From Actinomycetota bacterium (GTDB lineage Bacteria > Actinomycetota > Thermoleophilia > Gaiellales > Gaiellaceae), in contig VAXD01000102.1 of the NCBI GenBank assembly GCA_005884155.1, forward strand, positions 1 to 10,154: DNA of 10,154 nucleotides. The letters run 5' to 3'. Below the pieces are notes generated by a model, which was given only the letters and a program-made list of their open reading frames with translations, was not told the DNA's origin and did no database searches. Positions 1 through 7,080 of the stretch are shown here, one piece after another. Within the stretch, counting starts at the first letter, position 1; each line of letters begins with the position of its first letter. Made by a program: the position numbers and the translations under genes.

Positions 1-1580
1 TTGCCGACCACCGAGGCGTCCTGGAGGAGGGTCTTCTCCGAATCCGACAGGCCGTCAAGGCGGGCGGCAATGATTCCCTGGACCGTCTCGGGCAACGGCA
101 GATCGCCGGCGTCGCCTCGTTCCAGGAGCATCCGTGCGTACTGCTCGGCGTACAGCGGGTTCCCGGCGGCGCGGGCGAGGAGGACGGACTGTGTCTCGGC
201 AGGCAGGACCGCCCGTTCGAGCAATGCGGAAAAGAGCCGTGCCGTGTCCTCGTCCTCCAGCGGCGGCAGCGACAGCGTCGACGCGTTCGCCTTGCCCCCG
301 CCCCAGCCCGGCCGGCGCTCGAGCAACTCGGGCCGGGCAGTGCAGAGCACGAGGATCGGCGCAGAGCGCGCCCAGTCCACGAGCTGGTCGATGAAGTCGA
401 GCAGACCGTCGTCGGCCCAGTGGAGGTCTTCGAACACCAAAACGAGGGGGTGCCGGTCGGCCAGCGCTTCGATGAAGCGCCGCCAGGCGGAGAAGCTCTC
501 GGCCTGAGACGCGCCGGCGACCTCGTCGATGCTCTGTAGCCCGACGAGGTTGCCGAGCCGTGCCGCCAGCCACTCGGACTCGCTCTCGTCGGCCGCCACC
601 TCTACGACGGCCGCGTGCAGCTTGCCGGCGACGTCCGCGTCGGAGTCGGACTCGAGGATTCCCGCCTCCGCCTTCACGATCTCGGCCAGTGCCCAGAAGC
701 TGACGCCCTCGCCGTACGGCAGCGAGCGACCCTGGCGCCAGGTCGTGAAGTCGGGCTCGGCGACGATCGACTGGAAGAGCTCGTAGACGAGCCTGGACTT
801 GCCGATCCCCGGAACCCCGACGAGAGTGACGAGCTGGAGCACCTCCGAGCGAGCCCGCCGAAGGGCGTCGCGGAGCGCGTCGAGCTCGCCCTCGCGGCCG
901 ACGAGGGGGGCTCGCGCTTCGGCCAGGTCGACGCCATAGCGCGAGCGCGTTGCGACCACTTCCCAGACCGGGATCGGCTCCGACTTCCCCTTGGCCTCAA
1001 CCGGCTCAGCCTCGCGGTATTCGATCACGTGCTTCGTCGCTCGATAGGTGGTCTCGCCCACGAGGATGCCGTTGACGGGCGCCGCCGACTGAAGGCGGGC
1101 GGTTGTGTTGATGACATCGCCGGCCGCCATGCCCTCCCCTTCCGCCGTCCGAGCGCCGAGCGTGATCAGCGCTTCGCCGGTGTTCACCGCCAGTCGCAAT
1201 TGGAGCTGATTCTCCTGCTCGCGGACCCAGTCAAGGATCGCGAGCGCCGCGCGGACGGCGCGCTCAGGATCGTCCTCGTGAGCGGTCGGCGCGCCGAAGA
1301 GCGCCATGACGGCGTCGCCGATGAACTTCTCGACGGTGCCGCCGAAGCGCTCGAGCTCCTCGCGCAGCCGGGCATGGAATGGTGCGAGCAACCCGCGCAC
1401 GTCTTCAGGATCGAGTTGCTCGGAGCGAGTAGTGAAACCAACCAGATCGGCGAACAGCACGGTCACGACCTTGCGCTCCTCACGCGCCGCGGCTCGGGGA
1501 GCCTCGAGGGCTGCGCCGCAGGAACTGCAAAAACGGGCGCCGGCCGGATTCTCCCGCGAACAGTTCGGGCAGACGATCAC
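1..1580 (-). CDS. Class III adenylate/guanylate cyclase fused to AAA/STAND-type ATPase (3' end outside window)
   Basis: The first 526 residues are visible and the gene continues past the left edge; relatives are usually about 1000 aa or more. The start is GTG at 1580, because an in-frame TAG lies four codons upstream (1590-1592). Residues 1-25 form a zinc ribbon (C4, C7, C18, C21). Residues 36-210 are a class III cyclase domain. Metal-binding aspartates are D45 (FADLVGFT) and D89 (EKFIGDAVMALFG), the base-binding lysine is K85, and the transition-state pair is N158/R162. By my alignment the position of the usual purine-selecting Asp is M151. A nucleotide-binding domain begins at PLVGRE (225-230), with Walker A GVPGIGKS (255-262), Walker B LVLVFEDLHWADD (379-391) and a GNPLY motif near 474. 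The family normally makes cAMP from ATP in the cytoplasm, and the ATPase module probably regulates it or adds a LuxR/TPR-like signalling role. No clear Shine-Dalgarno is visible. Confidence 0.95.
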   Translation of the reverse strand, partial: MIVCPNCSRENPAGARFCSSCGAALEAPRAAAREERKVVTVLFADLVGFTTRSEQLDPEDVRGLLAPFHARLREELERFGGTVEKFIGDAVMALFGAPTAHEDDPERAVRAALAILDWVREQENQLQLRLAVNTGEALITLGARTAEGEGMAAGDVINTTARLQSAAPVNGILVGETTYRATKHVIEYREAEPVEAKGKSEPIPVWEVVATRSRYGVDLAEARAPLVGREGELDALRDALRRARSEVLQLVTLVGVPGIGKSRLVYELFQSIVAEPDFTTWRQGRSLPYGEGVSFWALAEIVKAEAGILESDSDADVAGKLHAAVVEVAADESESEWLAARLGNLVGLQSIDEVAGASQAESFSAWRRFIEALADRHPLVLVFEDLHWADDGLLDFIDQLVDWARSAPILVLCTARPELLERRPGWGGGKANASTLSLPPLEDEDTARLFSALLERAVLPAETQSVLLARAAGNPLYAEQYARMLLERGDAGDLPLPETVQGIIAARLDGLSDSEKTLLQDASVVG

Positions 1581-1780
1581 GCTGAAAGCCTACGACCGCG
1601 CACAGCAAGCTTCTAGCGGACTGGCGCAAACACCGGCGCGCGCGCGGTTAGAGGCGGCCTATTAGCTGCAAATGGCCTTCCTCAAGCTAGTTCCTAGGCC
1701 GCGTGCGCTGGTTCGATGCCGGCCGGGGGCACCTCGCACAACCTGAACCGAGCCCCATCTCGCGCTCGGCTAGCGCTGGC
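1581..1780. other. Intergenic gap between GGDEF/EAL gene and cyclase gene
   Basis: This 200-nt gap separates two minus-strand genes. It must hold the 3' end signal of the GGDEF/EAL gene and the promoter of the cyclase gene, but I see no convincing -35/-10 pair. A weak hairpin (GCGCT at 1762-1766 with AGCGC at 1772-1776) lies just after the GGDEF/EAL stop and lacks a U-tract, so it is not called a terminator. The notable content is the tRNA-like module at 1707-1731, listed separately. Confidence 0.5.
1707..1731 (+). other. tRNA T-arm/acceptor-like module 1
   Basis: The plus strand reads as the 3' end of a tRNA. A five-pair T stem (GCTGG at 1707-1711 with CCGGC at 1719-1723, one T-G pair) closes a loop TTCGATG with the conserved TTCRA core. 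It is followed by the seven-base acceptor strand CGGGGGC (1724-1730), discriminator A at 1731, then CC. That acceptor strand and A are identical to the 3' acceptor of the tRNA-Glu at 9039-9111. The matching 5' acceptor strand and a D arm are not found in the preceding 80 nt, so this is not an intact tRNA. The preceding bases CCGCGTGC (1699-1706) also precede the T stem of module 2. Confidence 0.55.
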
Positions 1781-4129
1781 TCAAGCGACCGCTTTGCCGT
1801 CGACCAGCCGCGACCGGCGCTGGGAAAGGAAGCCTTCGAGCTGGTCGGGAGGCATCGGCCGCCCGAGCAGGTAGCCCTGGCCGAGGTCGCAGCCGAGGCT
1901 CTGGAGAGAGCTCAGCTGTCCGGGCGACTCGATCCCCTCCGCGATCGCGACGATGCCGAGCGCGTGCGCGAGGTTGACCAGGTTCGCCGTGATCGCGGCG
2001 TCCTTCGCATCGTGCTCGGCGCCTTGGACGAACGAGTAGTCGACCTTGATCATGTCGATCGGGAAGTGGCGCAGCTGGCCCAGGGACGAGAAGCCGGTCC
2101 CGAAGTCGTCGATCGCGATGTGGACGCCCTGGCGGTGGAGATCGGCGAGCTCGGCGCGGGCGTGATCGGTGGCGGCGCCGCGCTCGATGATCGTGCTCTC
2201 CGTGACCTCGATGCCGAGGGCGCCGGCAGGGAGCCCGGCCTCGGCGAGTGCCTGCTGGACGACCGTCTGGAAGCCGTGCCGGTCGAGTTGCTTCGCGGAG
2301 ACGTTGACCCACGTGACGAATGAGTCCGCGACGAGCCCGGCTTTCCGCCACTCCGCGGCCTGCGTGCAGGCCTGACGCAGGACGAACTCGCCCAGGGCAA
2401 CGATCAGCCCGTTCGTCTCGGCGATCGGGATGAAGCGTGCCGGCGACACGAGCCCGCGGGTTGGGGACTGCCATCTGAGCAACGCCTCTGCGCCGACGAT
2501 GCGCTCGCTCTCGAGATCGAGCTCTGGCTGGTAATGAAGGCTGAATTCCCCACGCTGGAGGCCGAGGCGCAGCTCCTGCTCGATCTCGAGCAGCTCGCCG
2601 ACCTCCTTGGCCATCTCCGGGCAGTAGAGCTCGTAGCGGCCCCGGCCCGAGTCCTTGGCGGCGTACATAGCGACGTCGGCCTGACTGATCAGCTCCTCGC
2701 TGGTGCTGCCGGGAGCGGTGTGCAGGACGATGCCGATGCTCGCGCCGAGCGCCACGTCGCGTCCGCCGGTCACGATCGGCAGCGCGAGCTGGTCGAGCAG
2801 CCGCCGGGCAAGGCCGATCACCTCCTCGTTCGTCACGTTCTCGAGCAGAAAGGCGAACTCGTCGCCACCGAAGCGGGCGACGGTGTCGCTCGCGCGCACG
2901 GTGCGAGAGAATCGCCGCCCGACCTCGCGCAGGAGCTGGTCGCCGGCGTCGTGCCCGAGGCTGTCGTTGACCTGCTTGAAGCCGTCGAGGTCGGCGAGCA
3001 TCACCGCAAGCCGCTGCCCGGAGCGCTCGCTGTGCGCGAGCGCGTGCTCCAGCCGGTCGCGGAACAGCGCCCGGTTGGCGAGTCCGGTCAGCGTGTCGTG
3101 GAAGGCCTGATGCGTGAGCTGCCGTTCGAGCTCGACGCGCTCGGTGATGTCCCGGGAGTTGAGCACGACGCCTCGCACCAATCGGTCCTGGCGCAGGTCG
3201 GTCAGATGCGACTCGAGCCGACGCCATTCGCCGGACTGGTCCCGCATCCGGAAGACAACTTCGCGCGGTCCGCCGTGGGCCGCCGCGGAGCGCAGCGCCG
3301 GGCGGTCGTCGAGGTGGACGAAGGCCTCGTAGCCGTAGCCGAGCAACGCCGACTCGTCCTTGCCGACGAGCGCGCCGACGGAGTGGCCCGCGTAGCGACA
3401 GCCGTCCGGCCCGAGGACGAGCACGAGATCGGTGGACGAGATGACGAGACTCCTAAAGTGCTCGGTCTTGCGCCTGGTGATGACGATCAGGACCCAGCCA
3501 AGTGCGAGCGAGACAAGCAGGCCGAGCGCGCCGAGCACCGCCTGCACGATGATCAGGTGATTGACATTCTGGTCGTCGGCGGCCGCGATCGTGCGCGCCG
3601 CGTTGAGCGACACGTTGGACGTCAGCGCCGAGAGCACGCGCAGGCGGTCGATCGGGCTCGTCGCTTTTAGGTGCTCGTGCGCCCGCAACCGGACCGCCGC
3701 CACCGGGCGTCCCGCAAGGACGCTGCTGCCTGTCGCCTGAAGGTCCGAGACCAGTCGCCGCTCCTGCTCGAGCTGTCTGCGAACGACGGTCCCCGAGGCG
3801 GCGGGAAGGGTCGTCTCGTCGTCATCTCCCCAGACGGCCGGCGCCGTCCCGCCGTTCAGGAGCGCCCCGGCGCTCGCGGCCATGACCGACGCGGTCTGTT
3901 GGGGGTCGACCCGCGCTCCGGCACGCGCCAACAGGATCTCTTTGACGTAGCGCTCAGCGAGGGTTCGCTGCCGAGCTGCGACCTCGACGACTGCGGCACG
4001 ATGCTGGGAGCCCTTGGTCGTCCAGATCGAGAGGGTGACGCTCAGGGCCGAGAAGAGGGCGAAGGTGACGAGGATCCCGACGATCGTGCGCCTGCCCCCG
4101 CTGGCGAACGGCTGGAACTGCCGGCGCAT
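1781..4129 (-). CDS. Membrane PilJ-like/PAS/GGDEF/EAL c-di-GMP synthase-phosphodiesterase
   Basis: This 782-aa bifunctional c-di-GMP protein has two membrane segments (about 16-36 and 191-216) flanking an extracytoplasmic helical domain of about 150 residues. Its start (AARQRTLAERYVKEI, 51-65) resembles the type IV pili methyl-accepting (PilJ) sensor module. A PAS-like domain follows (about 222-335). The GGDEF domain (about 338-500) has an intact active site GGDEF at 421-425 and an inhibitory RxxD site at 412-415, so diguanylate cyclase activity with product feedback is expected. The EAL domain (about 515-772) keeps E548 (EAL), N609, E641, the DD pair 674-675, K695, E731 and Q751, so phosphodiesterase activity is also plausible. 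It starts 2 nt after the cupredoxin stop, implying one transcript and translational coupling. Which activity dominates cannot be read from sequence. Confidence 0.96.
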   Translation of the reverse strand: MRRQFQPFASGGRRTIVGILVTFALFSALSVTLSIWTTKGSQHRAAVVEVAARQRTLAERYVKEILLARAGARVDPQQTASVMAASAGALLNGGTAPAVWGDDDETTLPAASGTVVRRQLEQERRLVSDLQATGSSVLAGRPVAAVRLRAHEHLKATSPIDRLRVLSALTSNVSLNAARTIAAADDQNVNHLIIVQAVLGALGLLVSLALGWVLIVITRRKTEHFRSLVISSTDLVLVLGPDGCRYAGHSVGALVGKDESALLGYGYEAFVHLDDRPALRSAAAHGGPREVVFRMRDQSGEWRRLESHLTDLRQDRLVRGVVLNSRDITERVELERQLTHQAFHDTLTGLANRALFRDRLEHALAHSERSGQRLAVMLADLDGFKQVNDSLGHDAGDQLLREVGRRFSRTVRASDTVARFGGDEFAFLLENVTNEEVIGLARRLLDQLALPIVTGGRDVALGASIGIVLHTAPGSTSEELISQADVAMYAAKDSGRGRYELYCPEMAKEVGELLEIEQELRLGLQRGEFSLHYQPELDLESERIVGAEALLRWQSPTRGLVSPARFIPIAETNGLIVALGEFVLRQACTQAAEWRKAGLVADSFVTWVNVSAKQLDRHGFQTVVQQALAEAGLPAGALGIEVTESTIIERGAATDHARAELADLHRQGVHIAIDDFGTGFSSLGQLRHFPIDMIKVDYSFVQGAEHDAKDAAITANLVNLAHALGIVAIAEGIESPGQLSSLQSLGCDLGQGYLLGRPMPPDQLEGFLSQRRSRLVDGKAVA

Positions 4130-4131
4130 CG

Positions 4132-4569
4132 CTACTCGACCACCAACTCGGCCTGCATGCCGGCCATGAAGTGACCGGCCATGTTGCAGAACAGCTCGTA
4201 GCGCCCCGGCGACAAGTGCAGCCAGTCTCGGCGCACGGCGCCGGGACCGGCGCCGTCGACCGAGGCGGCCGTAACGTGCTCCAGCACCCGCTCGTCGACC
4301 GTCAGCCCGTCAGCGCGCAGCGGGAGCCGGGCGCGCGACCGGACAAGGATCAACTCATGCGTGTCGGGGCCGCCGTTGTGCACGACGAGCTGCACGTTTC
4401 CGGCGTGGATGCGGGCCGGGCTCACCGTGATGCGGAAGTCGCGCTCGTTCACGCGCACCACCGTCGCACCGCCGGCCGCGTTCTGACCGCCGCCGGAGCA
4501 AGCGGAGGCAAAGACGACGATTGCCGCAAGGACCGAGAGCAGTCCCAGCAGTGAGAACCGCTGCCGCAT
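4132..4569 (-). CDS. Cupredoxin-like lipoprotein (type 1 copper site)
   Basis: This 145-aa protein begins with a lipoprotein signal: positive residues, a hydrophobic stretch, and ASAC ending at C24, the likely lipidated cysteine. The remainder is a single cupredoxin beta-sandwich. The ligands fit a type 1 copper centre: H71 in a THEL motif, then C128, H133 and M138 in CNMAGHFMAGM. The C-x4-H-x4-M spacing is that of sulfocyanin/plastocyanin-like proteins with a CNxxGHxxxGM signature. It is expected to sit on the outer face of the membrane and to carry electrons or bind copper. It is the first gene of a two-gene unit with the GGDEF/EAL sensor, whose extracytoplasmic domain would face it. An ATG at 4579 is out of frame, so 4569 is the start. 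A copper-storage or chaperone role cannot be excluded. Confidence 0.92.
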   Translation of the reverse strand: MRQRFSLLGLLSVLAAIVVFASACSGGGQNAAGGATVVRVNERDFRITVSPARIHAGNVQLVVHNGGPDTHELILVRSRARLPLRADGLTVDERVLEHVTAASVDGAGPGAVRRDWLHLSPGRYELFCNMAGHFMAGMQAELVVE

Positions 4570-4613
4570 GCGGGCTCATATCGGTGCCCGTGCGCTGCTT
4601 CGTTAGCGCCGCG

Positions 4614-4683
4614 TACCCCGAATGGGGATGAGGCCACGGCGTTTCCCAAACCGCGTGCCCAAGTTCGATTCTTGGCGGGGGGA
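4614..4683 (+). other. tRNA-like module 2, near full-length tRNA-Gly(CCC)-like relic
   Basis: The 3' part is a perfect five-pair T arm (CCAAG at 4659-4663, loop TTCGATT, CTTGG at 4671-4675), then acceptor strand CGGGGGG (4676-4682), discriminator A at 4683 and CC. About 70 nt upstream, CCCCG (4616-4620) can pair with the first five acceptor bases. Between them lie a three-pair D-arm-like TGG/CCA (4623-4625 and 4634-4636) and an anticodon-like loop TTCCCAA (4643-4649), which would read CCC (glycine). The anticodon stem has two mismatches, the D arm is poor and the length is short for a tRNA. I therefore regard it as a decayed or diverged tRNA, not a working gene. It ends 5 nt before the stop of the neighbouring minus-strand gene. 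Confidence 0.4.
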
Positions 4684-4688
4684 CCGGG

Positions 4689-5081
4689 CTAGCCGGAGCG
4701 GAGGATGATGCCGATGAGGAACCCGGCGAGGAACAGTTGGACCGGCGCCGGGACGCCTCCGCTGCGGTGCCAACCGTGCAGCCGGTGGCTGGGAAAGTGC
4801 TTGCGTCCGCCCGGCCGCAGGAAGCGAACAACGTGTTCGAGGTCCGGGGATGACGCCGCGAGAGCACCCGTGACGGCGGGATCGAAGGGTCCGCGTACAG
4901 CCGCGAGGAGGAGGACGGCGGCGATGCCCGAGCCGATCTCGAAGTCGCGATCAGCGATGTCCTCGTGCGGCATGCGATCGCCCGCCAGGTGAAGGAGCAG
5001 CCCGAGCGGCAATGAGCCGAGCCTCGAGCGGATGAGCGAGCCGCCGAGTGCGCCGGTCGCAACGTGTAGAGACACGATCAA
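4689..5081 (-). CDS. Small His/Asp-rich membrane protein, possibly metal-dependent hydrolase-like
   Basis: This 130-aa protein has hydrophobic segments near 8-32, 52-62 and 113-127. It carries conserved-looking polar groups: H6, H31 and D35 (LLHLAGDRMPHED), D80 and H83 (SPDLEH), and a cluster H95, H99, H102, H105. The layout of an early His, a PDLEH motif and a C-terminal His cluster recalls the membrane-bound metal-dependent hydrolase (YdjM/DUF457-like) and zinc phospholipase C-like groups, but it is shorter than usual and I do not assign a reaction. The start is probably TTG at 5081, with AAGG seven bases upstream; a GTG two codons later (5075) is the alternative. The gene is divergent from the DivIVA-domain gene across a 117-nt gap. 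Confidence 0.8.
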   Translation of the reverse strand: MIVSLHVATGALGGSLIRSRLGSLPLGLLLHLAGDRMPHEDIADRDFEIGSGIAAVLLLAAVRGPFDPAVTGALAASSPDLEHVVRFLRPGGRKHFPSHRLHGWHRSGGVPAPVQLFLAGFLIGIILRSG

Positions 5082-5116
5082 ACCGCGACCTTAGCTTGCG
5101 CGTTCATGGCCCTCGC

Positions 5117-5141
5117 TGCGGTTCGATTCCGCCCGGGGCGA
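5117..5141 (+). other. tRNA T-arm/acceptor-like module 3
   Basis: This lies in the 117-nt divergent region between 5081 and 5199. A T-arm-like hairpin has stem GCGG (5118-5121) with CCGC (5129-5132), and the outer fifth pair is mismatched. The loop is TTCGATT, then acceptor-like CGGGGCG (5134-5140) and A at 5141. No 5' acceptor partner CGCCCCG is present in the upstream 80 nt. It is weaker than modules 1 and 2, but has the same orientation, loop and G-rich acceptor strand. It sits where promoters for both divergent genes should lie. Confidence 0.4.
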
Positions 5142-5198
5142 TTCCGCAGGCGGAGGGGCGGACTAGCGCCAGGCCTTGAGTGGCGCGATACTGGCGTC

Positions 5199-5936
5199 AT
5201 GGCCGAGACCAAACATCCCAAGCAGAAGGAAGAGAAGCCCGCAGCACCGCCCAAGTCAGAGTCGGACGCGTACAGGGCTCACGTGCCTGCGGACATCCGA
5301 AACGTCACCTTCCCCGTCGGCATGCGGGGCTACGAGCGCGATGCCGTCGAGGCATACGTGCGCCGCGTCAACCGTGTGATCGCGGAGCTCGAGGTCACCC
5401 GCTCGCCGCAGGCCGCCGTCAAGCACGCGGTCGAACGCGTGAGCGAGCAAACCAAGACGATCCTCGAGGAGGCCCGCGGGTCGGCGGAGAAGATCACCGC
5501 AACGGCCCAGGCGGAAGCCGACGAGATCGTGGCGCAGGCGAAAGCCAAGGCGGCCGACCTGGTGGTGGCCGCGAGCACCGAAGCCGACCGCGTTAAAGCC
5601 GAGTCCGACGAGCTGGTCGCACGCTCGAAGGCGCAGGCTGATCAGATCATCGCCGAGGCGAAGGCCAACGCCGAGCAACAGAAGCGCGAGTCCGAACAGG
5701 AGCTCGCGAAGCTGCAGGCGGAGGCGGAAGCCCGCATGCGCGAGCTCGAGGCGGATACCGCGTCGGTGTGGGACCGGCGGCACGAGCTGCTGGGTGACAT
5801 CGACCGGATGGCGGACCAGCTTCACGAAGCCGCGAGACAGGCAACAGGTCGCTTCGCCCGCGCGGGCTCGGAACAGGAAGAGCAGACCGGGGCCGAGGAG
5901 ACCGCGGTCCTGCCAGGGAAAACCGCTACGGACTAG
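5199..5936 (+). CDS. DivIVA-domain coiled-coil protein
   Basis: This 245-aa protein begins at ATG 5199; the same frame is open further upstream, but the first DivIVA-type sequence begins after this start. A short Lys/Pro/Glu-rich leader (1-25) is followed by a DivIVA N-terminal module (about 28-66), recognised from IRNVTFPVGMRGYERDAVEA, in which a short beta turn precedes the coiled coil. Residues about 70-215 are a long Ala/Glu/Lys-rich coiled coil with repeating AEAD..A.AKA units, and the tail is acidic. DivIVA/Wag31/SepIVA-type proteins bind curved membrane and organise cell-pole growth or septation in actinobacteria. Whether this copy is the polar organiser or a paralogue cannot be decided, since the usual division-cluster neighbours are absent. 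Its TAG overlaps the stop of the convergent HD-GYP gene within a single CTAG. Confidence 0.9.
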   Translation: MAETKHPKQKEEKPAAPPKSESDAYRAHVPADIRNVTFPVGMRGYERDAVEAYVRRVNRVIAELEVTRSPQAAVKHAVERVSEQTKTILEEARGSAEKITATAQAEADEIVAQAKAKAADLVVAASTEADRVKAESDELVARSKAQADQIIAEAKANAEQQKRESEQELAKLQAEAEARMRELEADTASVWDRRHELLGDIDRMADQLHEAARQATGRFARAGSEQEEQTGAEETAVLPGKTATD

Positions 5937-7062
5937 CCGCTGGGAGGCGGTCGGAGCGGAACCACGGCCGCGACGCTTTCGCGCCGGTCGAGTGCGCGGA
6001 ACAACGCAACAACGCACTCGGCGTCGAACTGCGTCCCGGCTCCCGTCTCGAGCTGGTCTCGGGCCTCCGAGGTCGAGAGAGCAGCGCGGTAGGGCCGGTT
6101 CTCCGTCATCGCCCGGGCGGAATCGCCCGGCCGGAGAGCTTGTCCGGATACCCCGTGCCGTCCCAGCGCTCGTGGTGGTGTCGCACGATCGAGAGGATCG
6201 CGTTCAGCGACTGGATCGGCCTGAGAATGTGCTCGCCGACCTCGGGGTGGGTCTTCATGACCGTCCACTCCTCGTCGGTGAGCGGGCCGGGCTTGTTGAG
6301 GATCGACTCCGGAACGCGAACCTTTCCGATGTCGTGGAGGACGGCTCCAAGCTCGACGTTGCGCACGGCGTCGAGGTCGAGATCGAGCTCCGCGGCGACC
6401 GCGACGGCGAGCCGGACGACCTCTTCGGTGTGCTGGCTCGTGATTTCGTCCTTCGCCTCGAGCGCATTCGAGAGCGACGCGAGCGTCTCGCGGTACAGCC
6501 GCTGCGCCCGCTCCTCGTGCTCGAAGCCGGCCACGAGCGCGCCGATATGCGTCGCCGCCAGCTCTGCGAGATAGCGCTCGACGCCGGAAAAGACGCGCGT
6601 GCGCTTGTCGTAGACCTCGATCAGGCCCCAGTTCAGCGTCTCGACGGTCAACGGGACGATCAGCACCGACTGCATCTCCATCTCCCTGAGGACGAAGAGC
6701 TCGGCGGGGTCGGCTCCCTTGTCGTCGGCGGAGATCGAGCATGGGACTCCGGACTCGAGAACCGCCGCGGTGCTCGGGTAGTCGGCGAGGTAGTAGCTGA
6801 GCCCGCGGGCCACCTGCCGGTCCGAGCTCGAGTAATCGGCTACCTCGCGCAGGAGCCCGTCCTCGAGCTGAGAGACGAGGCATGCCTCGCCGTTCAGCAT
6901 CAGTGTCAGCTCGCGGCTGGCAACACGCAGCATCCGTTGCTCGACCTGCTCCGAGGCGATCGCCCGCGAGAACGCGACGAGGCGCGAGAGCGGCTCGAGC
7001 GTCGCCGCCAGCGCGACGGGCCGGGCGAGGCCGGCGAGATCGCCCTGCGGCTCAGCGCTCAT
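5933..7062 (-). pseudogene. GAF-HD-GYP c-di-GMP phosphodiesterase, disrupted by deletion/frameshift
   Basis: The first frame (ATG 7062, stop TGA 6106-6108) gives 318 aa: a GAF-like sensor domain (about 38-180), a linker helix, and an HD-GYP domain from about 188. That domain has H211, HD 243-244 with K247, H272, H296-H297 and GYP 304-306. It ends abruptly after SGRAIPPG. The rest of the domain (TENRPYRAAL onward) continues in another frame from about 6109 to the stop at 5933-5935. Relatives carry roughly twelve residues between IPxG and the MTxxRPYR motif, including the Asp of the ADxFDAM segment that contributes to the metal site. Here only two bases remain, so about 34 nt are missing. The gene follows the GGDEF gene by 18 nt and is probably co-transcribed with it. 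An assembly or polymerase-skipping artefact is possible, because the junction lies in a CGCCCGGGCG palindrome. Confidence 0.88.
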
Positions 7063-7080
7063 TTGCGGCTACGTGGGTTG

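Noticed and set aside
615..1616. 333-codon plus-strand open frame
   Set aside because: It is antisense to the cyclase/ATPase gene, whose motifs are unmistakable on the minus strand.
1707..1731. tmRNA 3' end
   Set aside because: The acceptor strand is G-rich and lacks the usual CTCCACCA-type end; no tag reading frame or matching 5' GGGG end is found upstream.
1762..1776. Intrinsic terminator after the GGDEF/EAL gene
   Set aside because: The stem is only five pairs and no U-tract follows on the minus strand.
2534..3670. 378-codon plus-strand open frame
   Set aside because: It is antisense to the GGDEF/EAL gene, with no recognisable motif.
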